A stretch of 64,000 bases of DNA from Bog-159 sp035499555 (GTDB lineage: Bacteria > Acidobacteriota > Terriglobia > Bryobacterales > Bryobacteraceae): assembly GCA_035499555.1 (NCBI GenBank), contig DATJYO010000036.1, forward strand, positions 1 through 64,000. The letters are read 5' to 3'. A model generated the notes under the pieces. That model did no database searches, was not told the DNA's origin, and was given only the letters and a program-made list of their open reading frames with translations. A program made the translations under genes and the position numbers. How positions within the stretch are numbered: position 1 is the stretch's first letter; every line of letters starts with the position of its first letter. This document shows, piece by piece, positions 25,166 to 33,946 of the stretch.

Positions 25166-26080
25166 ATGCGCCGGTTTGTCCTGGTGCTGATCTCGCTGGC
25201 ATGCCCGTCAATGGCGCAAAAGGTCATCTTCTCGTCTGGACCTTGCTACGAGATGTGCTCACGGACCGTAGATAAAGGATATACCATCGACCTCACCCGA
25301 CCCGGGCATGTGGAGGTTCTTGACCGGGATGGGCTGCGGCTTTTCCAGACGCTGGTAATGAGTCCCACCGGCCGCCCGGTTAGCGGCATCAGCGGAGGCG
25401 CGATCGACACCGACGGCACCGTTGCGGTGGGTGCCGTCTGGGACGTCGAGCGCGGCTACGCGGGCGGCGTCATGCTTTACGACCGTTCCGGCAGACAGAT
25501 GCGAACGATCAGAACGGGCCGATTCATGCCACAGCAGGTAACCTTCGATCCGAACCATTACCTCTGGGTTTATGGCTGGCAGCGGGATGCGGATGACTGG
25601 GTGCTGGAGGATCGCCAGGATTACCCTCTGCTGCGCAGGTTCTCCAAGGATGGAACCGAAGAGGGGAAGCTGCTGACTCGCCGCCGGTTTCCCGGGTGGA
25701 GCGGCGGAGTCAATCTGTTGCGGGCCGCCAAAGATCGCATCGGATTGCTGGTTGCACCCGGCAGCGGTGAAGGCGAATCGCAATGGATCGAAGTCGATTT
25801 TGACGGCAAAATAATCGGTAACTGGCCGGTCGGCAAGACCTGGTTCGGCGACGTGGCCTACACGGAGTCGGGACGGCTGTACACCAGGGAGTGGGACGCG
25901 AAGACCAGCCGGCATCGCCTGGAGGTCTTCGATCGCGAGTCAGGCAAATGGCTGCCGTTGATGGAACTCGATGACAATCCCGAGCACGAGATCAACTACG
26001 GCAACCTGGTTGGAACCGACGGCGATCGAATCGTGTTTTCGGCAGCGCACGACAAGCTGATCTGGATGCAGGTGAAGTAG
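25166..26080 (+). CDS. Secreted hypothetical protein, probable beta-propeller
   Basis: AGGAGG at 25154-25159 places the start at the ATG 25166 (304 residues) rather than the TTG at 25160. The N-terminus is a signal peptide (RRFVLVLISLACPSMAQ) predicting export with cleavage after Ala-Gln. The mature part is rich in short beta strands with recurring G-x-(I/V)-x-x-(F/Y)-D patterns, for example VMLYDRSGRQMRTIRTG and FDPNHYLWVYGW, as in NHL/six-bladed propeller proteins. Two Cys close to the mature start (PCYEMC) could form a disulfide. No enzymatic motif was recognised. Divergent from kgd. Confidence 0.65.
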   Translation: MRRFVLVLISLACPSMAQKVIFSSGPCYEMCSRTVDKGYTIDLTRPGHVEVLDRDGLRLFQTLVMSPTGRPVSGISGGAIDTDGTVAVGAVWDVERGYAGGVMLYDRSGRQMRTIRTGRFMPQQVTFDPNHYLWVYGWQRDADDWVLEDRQDYPLLRRFSKDGTEEGKLLTRRRFPGWSGGVNLLRAAKDRIGLLVAPGSGEGESQWIEVDFDGKIIGNWPVGKTWFGDVAYTESGRLYTREWDAKTSRHRLEVFDRESGKWLPLMELDDNPEHEINYGNLVGTDGDRIVFSAAHDKLIWMQVK

Positions 26081-26086
26081 GATAGG

Positions 26087-28474
26087 TCATTCGATGGCAT
26101 CCGCGGCTATGGCTGCCGGTTCGCCGGCATGTGTATCCGCGATCGCACCCGCCGGCAGCCCGCGGAACAGCATTGCCGCCAGCGCCGCCAGGCCCGCCGC
26201 GCATGCCAGCATGGTGGAGTATCCGAACTGGGCGATCGACTTGCCGCCCACGAACGAGGCCACCAGTTGCGCGGCAAACGACACCAGCATCATCAGGGCG
26301 GACGCGCCGGTGCGCTCCTGCTCGCGTACCCGGTCCATGAGCAGCGTGTTGATCCCGGGATCGGTCATCCATTGGCAAGAGGTGTAGGTCATGAACACGG
26401 CGGCCGCGGCCCATCCCACAGGTCCCGCCGCCAGGCCGCCCATGGCCAGAGCCGTGGCCATCAGCATGGCGGCAGTTCCGCTGACGGTCCCCATTCGCCG
26501 CAGGATCAGCGGCGCCAGCATCAACGCGACCACCTGCGCCATTTGCGATCCCGACATGATCAGTCCGATGCGCTCCACGGGTGTGTGCAGATGCGCGAAG
26601 AAGGTGGTGAAGAAGGGATTGAACGCGCCCGTCGCCAGATTCCAGACCGCCCACACGATCAGGAATCGCACCACGAAGCGATTGCGCGGGTATAACTTGG
26701 CGCCTTCGGCCGGAGCCGGTGCGATGCGCAGCTTCGCCGCCGGCCAGAGGGCCAGCCCGACCAGGGCGCAGCCGGCAAGCATGGCGGGCCGTTTACCTCC
26801 AGTCCATGCTGGCAAATGTCCGCCGAGCCAATTGCCGGCGATCCCCAGCGCAATGGAACTGGCTGTCGAAAAGCTGAAGCCCGCGGAGCGCGCTTTATCG
26901 GACGTCAGCCGCGCGATGGCCGGCGCGAGCGAAACGGCATAGAGCGAAAAGGCCACGCCGCTCAAAAAGGCCAGGATCAACAAAGGCGCGGCGCCGGTGG
27001 TCAACGCGCGCGCTGCCGATATCGCGCCTACGGCGGCGAACGATGCCATCAGGATCCGGCCCAATCCCCACCGCCGCGCCAGCGCCGCCGCGGGCAGGAT
27101 GGCGGCCACCATGCCGGCGGTGGATGCGCTGGCAACCTGCCCCACGAAGTCTTCCCGGAACCCGAGATCCAGCAGGTAGAGATTGTAGAGCAGGGTGTAG
27201 ATGAACATCCCCAGCACGAAGAACGAGCTGGCGGAAAGGAACAGCCAATAGCCGCCGCTGAGGCCGCTGGAGCGCAGGCGCCAGCCCGCGCCGCGGGTCA
27301 GCAGGACGCGCGTTGCGCGGGTGTGGAAGACGGCGCGGCGCGCCAGAAATTTCACCGTCCGCGCATATTTGAGCAGCCGGCGCGAGAACGTGAGTTGCGC
27401 GCGCGGGATGCACACCGCGTCGACGGGTCCCGGCAAACGCGTCGGAAACGCCCGCCGCCGGATGACGGCTGCCTTGTCGCGCGCCGAATCAAGCAGCGTC
27501 AGGTGCAGCCACAGATCGTCTTTGTTGGGATGCGATTCCGCCTCGAGCGGCGAGAATGCGAAAGCCTGGAACCAATCCTGGACCGGGGCCGGCAGCGCCT
27601 CCGCGTCCGCCACCGGGCCCGTCGCGCAGCCAAACCATGCGCGCGCCAACCGGAACACGACCGCTTCCAGGCGCCGCATCTCCGGCGCATGCAGCGCGCG
27701 CCACCGGTTCCAGAACGGCGTGTCGCCCGCATGGCGGTGCAGAAACCAGGCGATCTCGTAGACGTGGCAAGCACGCGCGCTGCCCCGCAGCAGGTGCCGT
27801 AAGAGGTGCAGCGCGGCGTATGCCAGCGCGTCCGGTGTATCCAGCGCCTGCCCGCGGCGGCGCTCCCAGAATTGCTCTGTGCCGGGCGCCCGCAGCCTCT
27901 CCGTCCGGTCATCCCAGAACTGGTTGTGGACCTCGATCTCCAGCGGGATCTCGGGATCGAAGAAACTGCCTCCACGCCATTCCCATCCAGTCTTGCGGAC
28001 CAGCGTAGGCAAGTGGTCGATGGGATGTTCGCCGGGCTTTTCGATGGGTTCGTAGCCCTGCGCGATCATCAGATCCCAGGCCCGGCGGGCGTCGCCGCCC
28101 GGGCAAAACAGATCCAGGTCGAACTGCGCGCGCAGGCGGGGGTCCGCGACGAAATGCGGGAAATGCGTGGTGCCTTTCAGGAAAGTGAATTCGATGCCGG
28201 CCGCGTCGAGCCATGCGCCGACTTGCGCCTGCAGGTTGCGGACCCGCGCCAGCCGCTCGGTATTCTCCGCCAGATTGGCCGCGATCCGTTCGCGTACCGG
28301 GCCGGGCAGAGCATCGCCGGCCGCCGTCCCGAACCAAAGCGTTAACACCTGCCGGTCGCAGAAGTCCAACACTGCCCGCCAGTCGAGGCCGGGATCGAAG
28401 GGGGCTCGGTCGCGGGAGAATTGCAGCCGCTCCAAGACGGCGGTCACCGGGCGTGGAAGCCGCTCAGAAATCAT
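26087..28474 (-). CDS. Nucleotidyltransferase-family domain fused to an MFS transporter
   Basis: 795 residues from the ATG at 28474, which overlaps the end of the preceding receptor gene by 11 bp. Residues about 1-350 match the uncharacterised nucleotidyltransferase family NTP_transf_5 (PF14907): FTFLKGTTHFPHF and then RLRAQFDLDLFCPGGDA with the metal-site Asp pair D119/D121, EVHNQFW, and a helical tail. From about 380 to the end a twelve-helix major-facilitator-type transporter follows (WLFLSASSFFVLGMFIYTLL onwards; signature-like RRWGLGR and ARRWG loops). Stand-alone NTP_transf_5 proteins occur in peptide natural product clusters; the fusion to a transporter is unusual. Substrate unknown; no stop or frameshift separates the halves. 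Confidence 0.8.
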   Translation of the reverse strand: MISERLPRPVTAVLERLQFSRDRAPFDPGLDWRAVLDFCDRQVLTLWFGTAAGDALPGPVRERIAANLAENTERLARVRNLQAQVGAWLDAAGIEFTFLKGTTHFPHFVADPRLRAQFDLDLFCPGGDARRAWDLMIAQGYEPIEKPGEHPIDHLPTLVRKTGWEWRGGSFFDPEIPLEIEVHNQFWDDRTERLRAPGTEQFWERRRGQALDTPDALAYAALHLLRHLLRGSARACHVYEIAWFLHRHAGDTPFWNRWRALHAPEMRRLEAVVFRLARAWFGCATGPVADAEALPAPVQDWFQAFAFSPLEAESHPNKDDLWLHLTLLDSARDKAAVIRRRAFPTRLPGPVDAVCIPRAQLTFSRRLLKYARTVKFLARRAVFHTRATRVLLTRGAGWRLRSSGLSGGYWLFLSASSFFVLGMFIYTLLYNLYLLDLGFREDFVGQVASASTAGMVAAILPAAALARRWGLGRILMASFAAVGAISAARALTTGAAPLLILAFLSGVAFSLYAVSLAPAIARLTSDKARSAGFSFSTASSIALGIAGNWLGGHLPAWTGGKRPAMLAGCALVGLALWPAAKLRIAPAPAEGAKLYPRNRFVVRFLIVWAVWNLATGAFNPFFTTFFAHLHTPVERIGLIMSGSQMAQVVALMLAPLILRRMGTVSGTAAMLMATALAMGGLAAGPVGWAAAAVFMTYTSCQWMTDPGINTLLMDRVREQERTGASALMMLVSFAAQLVASFVGGKSIAQFGYSTMLACAAGLAALAAMLFRGLPAGAIADTHAGEPAAIAADAIE

Positions 28475-31400
28475 ACCGGACAGCGAACTGCATCCGGCGG
28501 GGCGTGCCCACGCCCAGAATGCCGCCGAAGAACGGCGGCCCGAAGTCGACATACCCTCCGGGAACGCCCCAGTTCGGATGATTGAAAATATTGAAGGCTT
28601 CCGCGCGAAATTCCAGCGCGCCATGCTCCGCGATGGCGAAGCGGCGATGCAGCGCCATATCGAAAATGTTGTTGCCGGGACCGTTCACGATGTTGCGCCC
28701 GGCGTTGCCGAAGGTGTAAGGCGCGGGCGTCGTGAAGGCCGCGGTATTGAAGAATTCGCCGGTAGTGCGCTGGCTGCGGGGTAGCGTCAGGCTCACGCCG
28801 GGAACGATATCGGGCCGGTTCGGCAGCCCGGTATTTGCCGGATCGAACGCATAGTAGAAGACGTCCAGCGGAACGCCATCCTGCAACGTGACGGTTCCGG
28901 TCAACTGCCAGTTGCGCAGCGCGGGGCCGAACGAGTGCAGCGCCGGCAGATCCACCACGTAGCCGCCGCTGATCCGCCGCCCCACGTTGAACGACGACAA
29001 TGCACGCTCCAGCCGCAGATTATTTTCGTCCTCCGCGCCCACGCTGTCGTAAAATCCCGGTATCCCGGTGTCGGCATCGTCGATGGATTTCGACCACACG
29101 AAGCTGGCCAATAGTGATACCCGCCCCGTCAGGCGTTTCTCGGCTTTCACCTGCAGCGCGTTGTAAGAAGAGTTCGCGATGTGCTGCCGCTGGATGATCT
29201 CACCCAGGCTGGGCCAGGTGCGCAGCGACTGCAGGTCGCCCGGCCGCGGCGCCAGGTCCGCGCCGGTCTCGGTCTGGAGCGGCGTGTTGAACTGCCGGAA
29301 GCGGCCCAGGTGCGTGCCTTTGCTGCCTACGTAAGCTACTTCGCCCAGGACATGGCCGGCGAATTCGTGCTGGAACCCGGCGTTCCATTGCTGCATGTAC
29401 GGCGTGCCGGCCCCCGGATCGATGCCGAAGTAAGTCGGAAAGCCGGTCGATGAGGTCTGCGGAAAACCGTCGCGCGTGGTCAGAATGGGCATCTGGCCGC
29501 CATTCGTCAGATTGTTCTCGGCCAGGATGCCGTTGAGCAGCAGATCGTAAGTTTCCACGGCGATCTCCGGGCTGTAATAGATGCCGTAGCCCGCGCGAAA
29601 AACGGTTTCGCCCTTGGAAAAAGGAAGCCGCGGCAGTCGCCACGCCAATCCCACCCGCGGCGCGAAATTCCGCGGGTCCGGCCGCACGGCCCGGCTGACC
29701 CGTTCCAACTGCGGCGGCGGAGGGTTGGAGCCGGACGCGTAGACCAGGTTCATCAGATTGCCGCGCGTCTCGCTGAACGGCGTCACGTATTCGTACCGCA
29801 GGCCGAAGTTCAACGTCAGCCGCGGACTCACCCGCCAATCGTCCTGCAGGTAGCCGGCGAAACTGTTCTGCCGCATATAGGCCTGCGTGTTGCCCACGTC
29901 GCGGCTGGTGTCTTGCGGGAAGCCGAGAAGAAAATCGGCCATGGCATCGCCGGTGGCGCCCGGCGAGCCGTCGATGCTGCTGAATGCGCCCGTGTAGGTG
30001 TAAGATCCGCGGGCCGTCTCGTTGCGCTGATAGTTCAGTTGAAAATGGATCCAATCGAAGCCGGTCTTGATGGTGTGCGTTCCGCGTACCCACGAGACGC
30101 TGTCGGAGGCATCCCACAGATTGTCGCGCTGAACCTGCGGGAGCGTCGGATCGTCCGTCACCAGGGAGTAGTCGGTCAACTGAAAATAGGGCAGACCGTA
30201 GTTCGCCGGATCGCTGGTCAGGCCCTCCACGCCGAGCTGCTGAATGACGTTGCTTTGGAACGCGCTCTGCGGCGTATCATACAGGCTCAGGCGGGTGAAG
30301 GAGAGGCGCGCTTCGTTGAGCCAGGATTTGCCCGCATAGATGTAACTGACCGCCCCTTGCTGCGCGCGGACGTTCTCTTCGGTGGGCCGCAGCGGAAACG
30401 AGCCGGCGATGATGTTCCGCTCGCCATTGTAGGTGTACCGCGCGGTGAACTGGCTTCGATTGCGGAACTGATGATCGACGCGGCTCGAAAATGCGTCCGC
30501 GCGATTGGTGTTGGGCGTCTCGTCCACGAAGTCGTTGCCGTTGGCGCCGTTGAGATTCGGCAGCGGCTCATACTGCGTCAGGAAGCTGGCCGCGATGGGA
30601 TCGATGCGCGTCTGCGGAAGCACGTTGTTCGCAAACGGCGCGCGGGCGCCGGACGCATCCACGGTGAGCGGATCGTAGATGACGTTCTGGTTCGTGAAGT
30701 CGCCGGCGCGCAGGGTCGCCGGGGGCACCAGGCTCTGGATGGGATTGCCGATCTTCGATCGCAGTCCTTCGTACGTAACGAAGAAATACGTCTGGGGAAA
30801 GGCAGGCGCCCGCCCAGCGATCCGCCGAACTGATTTTGCCGCACGATCGGCGCCGCCATGGTGGGATCGTCAAAATAGCTGCGCGCGTCCGTGGCTTCGT
30901 TCTGCAGGTACTCGAAGGCGCTGCCATGGAAGTCGTGACTGCCCGAACGGGTCACCACGTCGATCGAAGCGCCGCCGGCCTGCGGAAACTCCGCGGGCGC
31001 CAGCGAAGTCTGTATGCGGAATTCCTGCACCGAATCCATGGGCGGGTACACCGCGATGGCGTAAGTATTGCGATCGGTGTCATACGCGCCGTCCAGCAGA
31101 AACGCATTCATCGTGGAGCGGCTGCCATTGATCGGCGGATTGAAAGCCACCGAGCCGCGCGATCCCTGCTGCACATCGTTGATGATGTCGTGTGTGAATC
31201 CGCCGAGCTGGCGCGGAATGGCGCCCGGCCCCAGCGTGACCAGGGCCGCGATATTCCGCGTATCGAGGGGCAACTCCTCGGTGGTTTGCGAGTCCAGCCG
31301 GTAGCCCACCGAGGCTTCGTCGGTTTGGGCCGCGGATACGGCGGACGTGGCCGTGACGCTTTCCCGCGCCGTGCCCACGTACAATGTCAGGTCCAGGCGA

Positions 31401-31714
31401 GCCTTCTGATTCACCTCCAGCGAGACGTGCGCCGAGGACGTGGTCCGGAAGCCGGGCTTCTGCGCGGTGACGGTATAGGTGCCCGGCGGCAGTTCTTCGA
31501 CCACGTAGCTTCCTTCCGCGCCGCTGGCAGCCGTGCGCGTGAATCCGGTGTTTTCCTCGCGTACCGTGATGGAGACGTCGGGCGCGGCTGCTCCGGATTC
31601 GTCTACTACGGTGCCGGAGAGCGTCGACGAAGCCACCTGGGCAAACGAGATGTTTGCCAGCACCGCCAGCCGGATCGCCAGGCCGATAGCCTGCCCGGTG
31701 AATCGTCTCAGCAT
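28464..31714 (-). pseudogene. TonB-dependent-receptor-like outer-membrane protein, split by a one-base deletion
   Basis: Start ATG 31714 gives a signal peptide (LAVLANISFAQ), then a carboxypeptidase-regulatory-like Ig fold (about 27-115: SGTVVDESGAAAPDVSITV to GTYTVTAQKPGF), a plug, and NQFGGSLGGRLPF. At the C-run 30794-30797 the frame is lost; adding one C restores PQTYFFVTYEGLRSKIGN and an open beta-barrel to the terminal ...FAVRYDF at 28464. The mended protein would have 1083 residues, normal for acidobacterial receptors of this class. Fragments are 30578-31714 and, from a GTG, 28464-30728. The ATG overlaps the stop of the kinase gene, and the stop overlaps the next ATG. A sequencing error in the homopolymer is as likely as a true pseudogene. 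Confidence 0.85.
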
Positions 31715-32691
31715 GCCGGCTCTCCGCCGCGCACGAGCTCTTCCAGCCGGTCCACCGCATCCGCATAATGCGCGTAACGCAATTCGAACGCCGGCAACTG
31801 CGCGATTTCCGCGACCGTTCTCTGGCGCCTCTCTTCCAACTCCGGATCGAACACCGGCATATCCGCGCGTATGCGCTCCACGGTTTCGGATGCGGGGACC
31901 GGCCGTAAGCTGGCGCGCGAACTTCCGTCCCTGCGGATGAAGACGATGCGATCCAGATGACAGTCCGGCGCGGTGTGGATGGGCAGATCGGCTGTGGGCA
32001 CCTGGATGGTTGGCTTGTGGCCCAACTGGTAGCCGGTGGTGCGCCCGCGTAACTCGGGGAATAACTCCGGCGCCTCCGCGCGGAATCGAAAATGGTGCGG
32101 CGTGCCGGCTACTACGCGTCCCGCGTCCCACACCACCGTGCTGGCGTCATCCGCCACGAAGGTCCAGCCGCGCCGCGCGCAGGCGTAGGAGAGCGTGCTT
32201 TTGCCCGCTCCGGATTCTCCGTAGAGCAGCACCCCCGAGCCTTGCCAGGCGACGCACGCCGCATGCAGCGCGGTATAGAAATTGAGTTCCTGTAAAGTGA
32301 GTACGATGGCATCCAGGAAGTGCCAGTTGAAGAACACATGATCGGCTACCGTGGTCTCCGTCACGAAGCAGAAACCGAACCGCCGCCGCCAGTCGCAGAC
32401 CGAGAAATTCTCCCGATCGCACATCCACAGCAGAAGATGACGCTGGCCGCGCAACACCGGATCCGGCGGCAGGCCGGCGCCGCCGCCGCTGACGATGGCG
32501 TGGACGCTGATGGGGGGCCGGTCGAAGCGCGCCTGATACACGCCCCAGTTCTCGCGCGCGGCGGCGAGCACCTCGGGTGAGTTGCTTGCCACATCGGCAG
32601 GAAAGCCCATCGGATAGAACCGCGCGGAGTGCGCGAGCGGCGCCATGAATAACATGGGATCGTTGATGCATGTTTCGACAGTGCTTGACAT
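31708..32691 (-). CDS. HPr kinase/phosphorylase-like kinase
   Basis: 327 residues from the ATG at 32691 (a GTG at 32712 is possible). The C-terminal half has the HprK P-loop GESGAGKS (about 158-165) followed by LSYACARRGWTFVADDASTVV, the segment that in HprK carries the catalytic aspartates. The N-terminal half is not the HprK N-domain. No HPr or other PTS gene is nearby. Related stand-alone kinases phosphorylate peptides in some lasso-peptide clusters. Its stop overlaps the start of the receptor gene (ATGCTGA at 31708-31714), so the two are coupled; the nucleotidyltransferase-MFS fusion is third. The target is unknown. Confidence 0.8.
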   Translation of the reverse strand: MSSTVETCINDPMLFMAPLAHSARFYPMGFPADVASNSPEVLAAARENWGVYQARFDRPPISVHAIVSGGGAGLPPDPVLRGQRHLLLWMCDRENFSVCDWRRRFGFCFVTETTVADHVFFNWHFLDAIVLTLQELNFYTALHAACVAWQGSGVLLYGESGAGKSTLSYACARRGWTFVADDASTVVWDAGRVVAGTPHHFRFRAEAPELFPELRGRTTGYQLGHKPTIQVPTADLPIHTAPDCHLDRIVFIRRDGSSRASLRPVPASETVERIRADMPVFDPELEERRQRTVAEIAQLPAFELRYAHYADAVDRLEELVRGGEPAC

Positions 32692-32782
32692 CTCTGCACC
32701 AAGTAATAGCACAGGCTCTTGAGTAAGAAGAGTAAAAACATACGTGGGCGCGAGACATGTGCTAAGTGAGCATGTATCCTGA

Positions 32783-33907
32783 ATGGGGATGCGGACCGCA
32801 ATCGTTCATTACTGGCTGGTCAACTGGCGGGGCGGGGAGAAGGTTCTGGAGTCGCTGTGCCGCCTTCTGCCCGATGCGGATATATTCACACTCTTTTACG
32901 AACCGCGAGCGGTGAGCGCCGAGATACGCCGCCACAAAGTCACCGCCTCATTTCTCAATCCGCTGCGCGGGCAATACCGGCGCCTATTACCGCTGATGCC
33001 GCTGGCGCTGGAGCAGTTCGATCTGCGCGGCTACGATCTGGTAGTGAGCAGCGAATCCGGGCCCGCCAAGGGCGTACTCACCTCCTCTGCCGCACGGCAC
33101 ATCTGTTACTGCCACACGCCGATGCGTTACATCTGGGACCTGTACCCGTCGTACCGCAGAGACTGGATGCCCGCCTGGCAGCGCCTCCTGCTCGCGCCCG
33201 TGGCCCATTATCTGCGGCTTTGGGACCACGCTTCGGCGGCGCGCGTGGATGAATTCATCGCCAACAGCGAAAACGTGCGCCAGCGCATCCAAAGGGCCTG
33301 GCGCCGCGACGCCCGCGTGGTGTATCCCCCTGTGGCCGTGGAGAAGTTCTACTGGCGCGAGCCGGACGACTATTACCTGGTCGTCTCCGAACTGGTGCCG
33401 TACAAGCGCGTGGACCTGGCTGTACGCGCGTTTTCCCGGTTGGGACGGCGCCTGCGCATTGCCGGCGACGGGCCCGAATTCAGGTGCCTCCAACGTATGG
33501 CGGCGCCTAACGTGGAGTTCTGCGGCCGCGTCCCCGACGAGGAGGTGCGGCATCTCATGGCCCGCGCGCGCGCGCTCGTTCTGCCAGGCGAGGAAGATTT
33601 CGGCATGACCGCCGTGGAGGCTCTCGCCAGCGGCAAGCCGGTGATCGCGCTGGGCCGCGGCGGCGCGCTCGAAACGGTTCCCACCCACAGCCTGCTGGGT
33701 GGCGTCTTTTTTGACCAGCCGGAAGAGGACCAGCTTGCCGACGCCGTCCGCCGCTTCGAGCGCATCGAAGCGCAGGTCCCCCCGCTGGAATTGCAGGCCT
33801 GGGCCGAGCAATTCTCCGAGACGCGCTTCCTGGCCGAGATGCGCGAAATCCTGTTCGCGCGCAGCGATGTTCACCCGCGCGCCCGGCAGGCCACGTCCGT
33901 TTCATAG
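32783..33907 (+). CDS. Glycosyltransferase family 4 protein
   Basis: 374 residues with a GT-B fold. The N-terminal domain starts MGMRTAIVHYWLVNWRGGEK, with the usual glycine-rich G-G-E-K acceptor loop, and contains ICYCHTPMRYIWDLYPSY. The C-terminal domain has the sugar-nucleotide site: VSELVPYKRVDLAVRAF, AGDGPEF, and the E-x7-E motif in PGEEDFGMTAVEALASGKPV. The family transfers hexoses to lipid-linked or polysaccharide acceptors; the closest look is to mannosyltransferases of exopolysaccharide synthesis. It starts 91 nt from the divergent kinase gene and has no clear Shine-Dalgarno. No partner polysaccharide genes follow. Confidence 0.88.
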   Translation: MGMRTAIVHYWLVNWRGGEKVLESLCRLLPDADIFTLFYEPRAVSAEIRRHKVTASFLNPLRGQYRRLLPLMPLALEQFDLRGYDLVVSSESGPAKGVLTSSAARHICYCHTPMRYIWDLYPSYRRDWMPAWQRLLLAPVAHYLRLWDHASAARVDEFIANSENVRQRIQRAWRRDARVVYPPVAVEKFYWREPDDYYLVVSELVPYKRVDLAVRAFSRLGRRLRIAGDGPEFRCLQRMAAPNVEFCGRVPDEEVRHLMARARALVLPGEEDFGMTAVEALASGKPVIALGRGGALETVPTHSLLGGVFFDQPEEDQLADAVRRFERIEAQVPPLELQAWAEQFSETRFLAEMREILFARSDVHPRARQATSVS

Positions 33908-33933
33908 GCGTCTCAGCCGGTTCCCGGGTGTGG

Positions 33934-33939
33934 TACAGT
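33934..33939 (+). promoter_or_regulatory. -10-like TACAGT before the amino-acid permease
   Basis: TACAGT ends 7 nt before the TTG start at 33947, and no Shine-Dalgarno is visible. Consistent with a leaderless message; no -35 was recognised. Confidence 0.3.
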
Positions 33940-33946
33940 CGTTCGA

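Noticed and set aside
30785..30815. Programmed ribosomal frameshift in the receptor gene
   Set aside because: The CCTTTCCCCAGA context is not a known slippery heptamer and there is no obvious downstream structure; base loss or read error is simpler.
32692..32782. Search for a RiPP precursor peptide beside the HprK-like kinase
   Set aside because: The 91-bp divergent gap holds no frame with a ribosome site and a leader-core pattern; no precursor is visible within the operon either.
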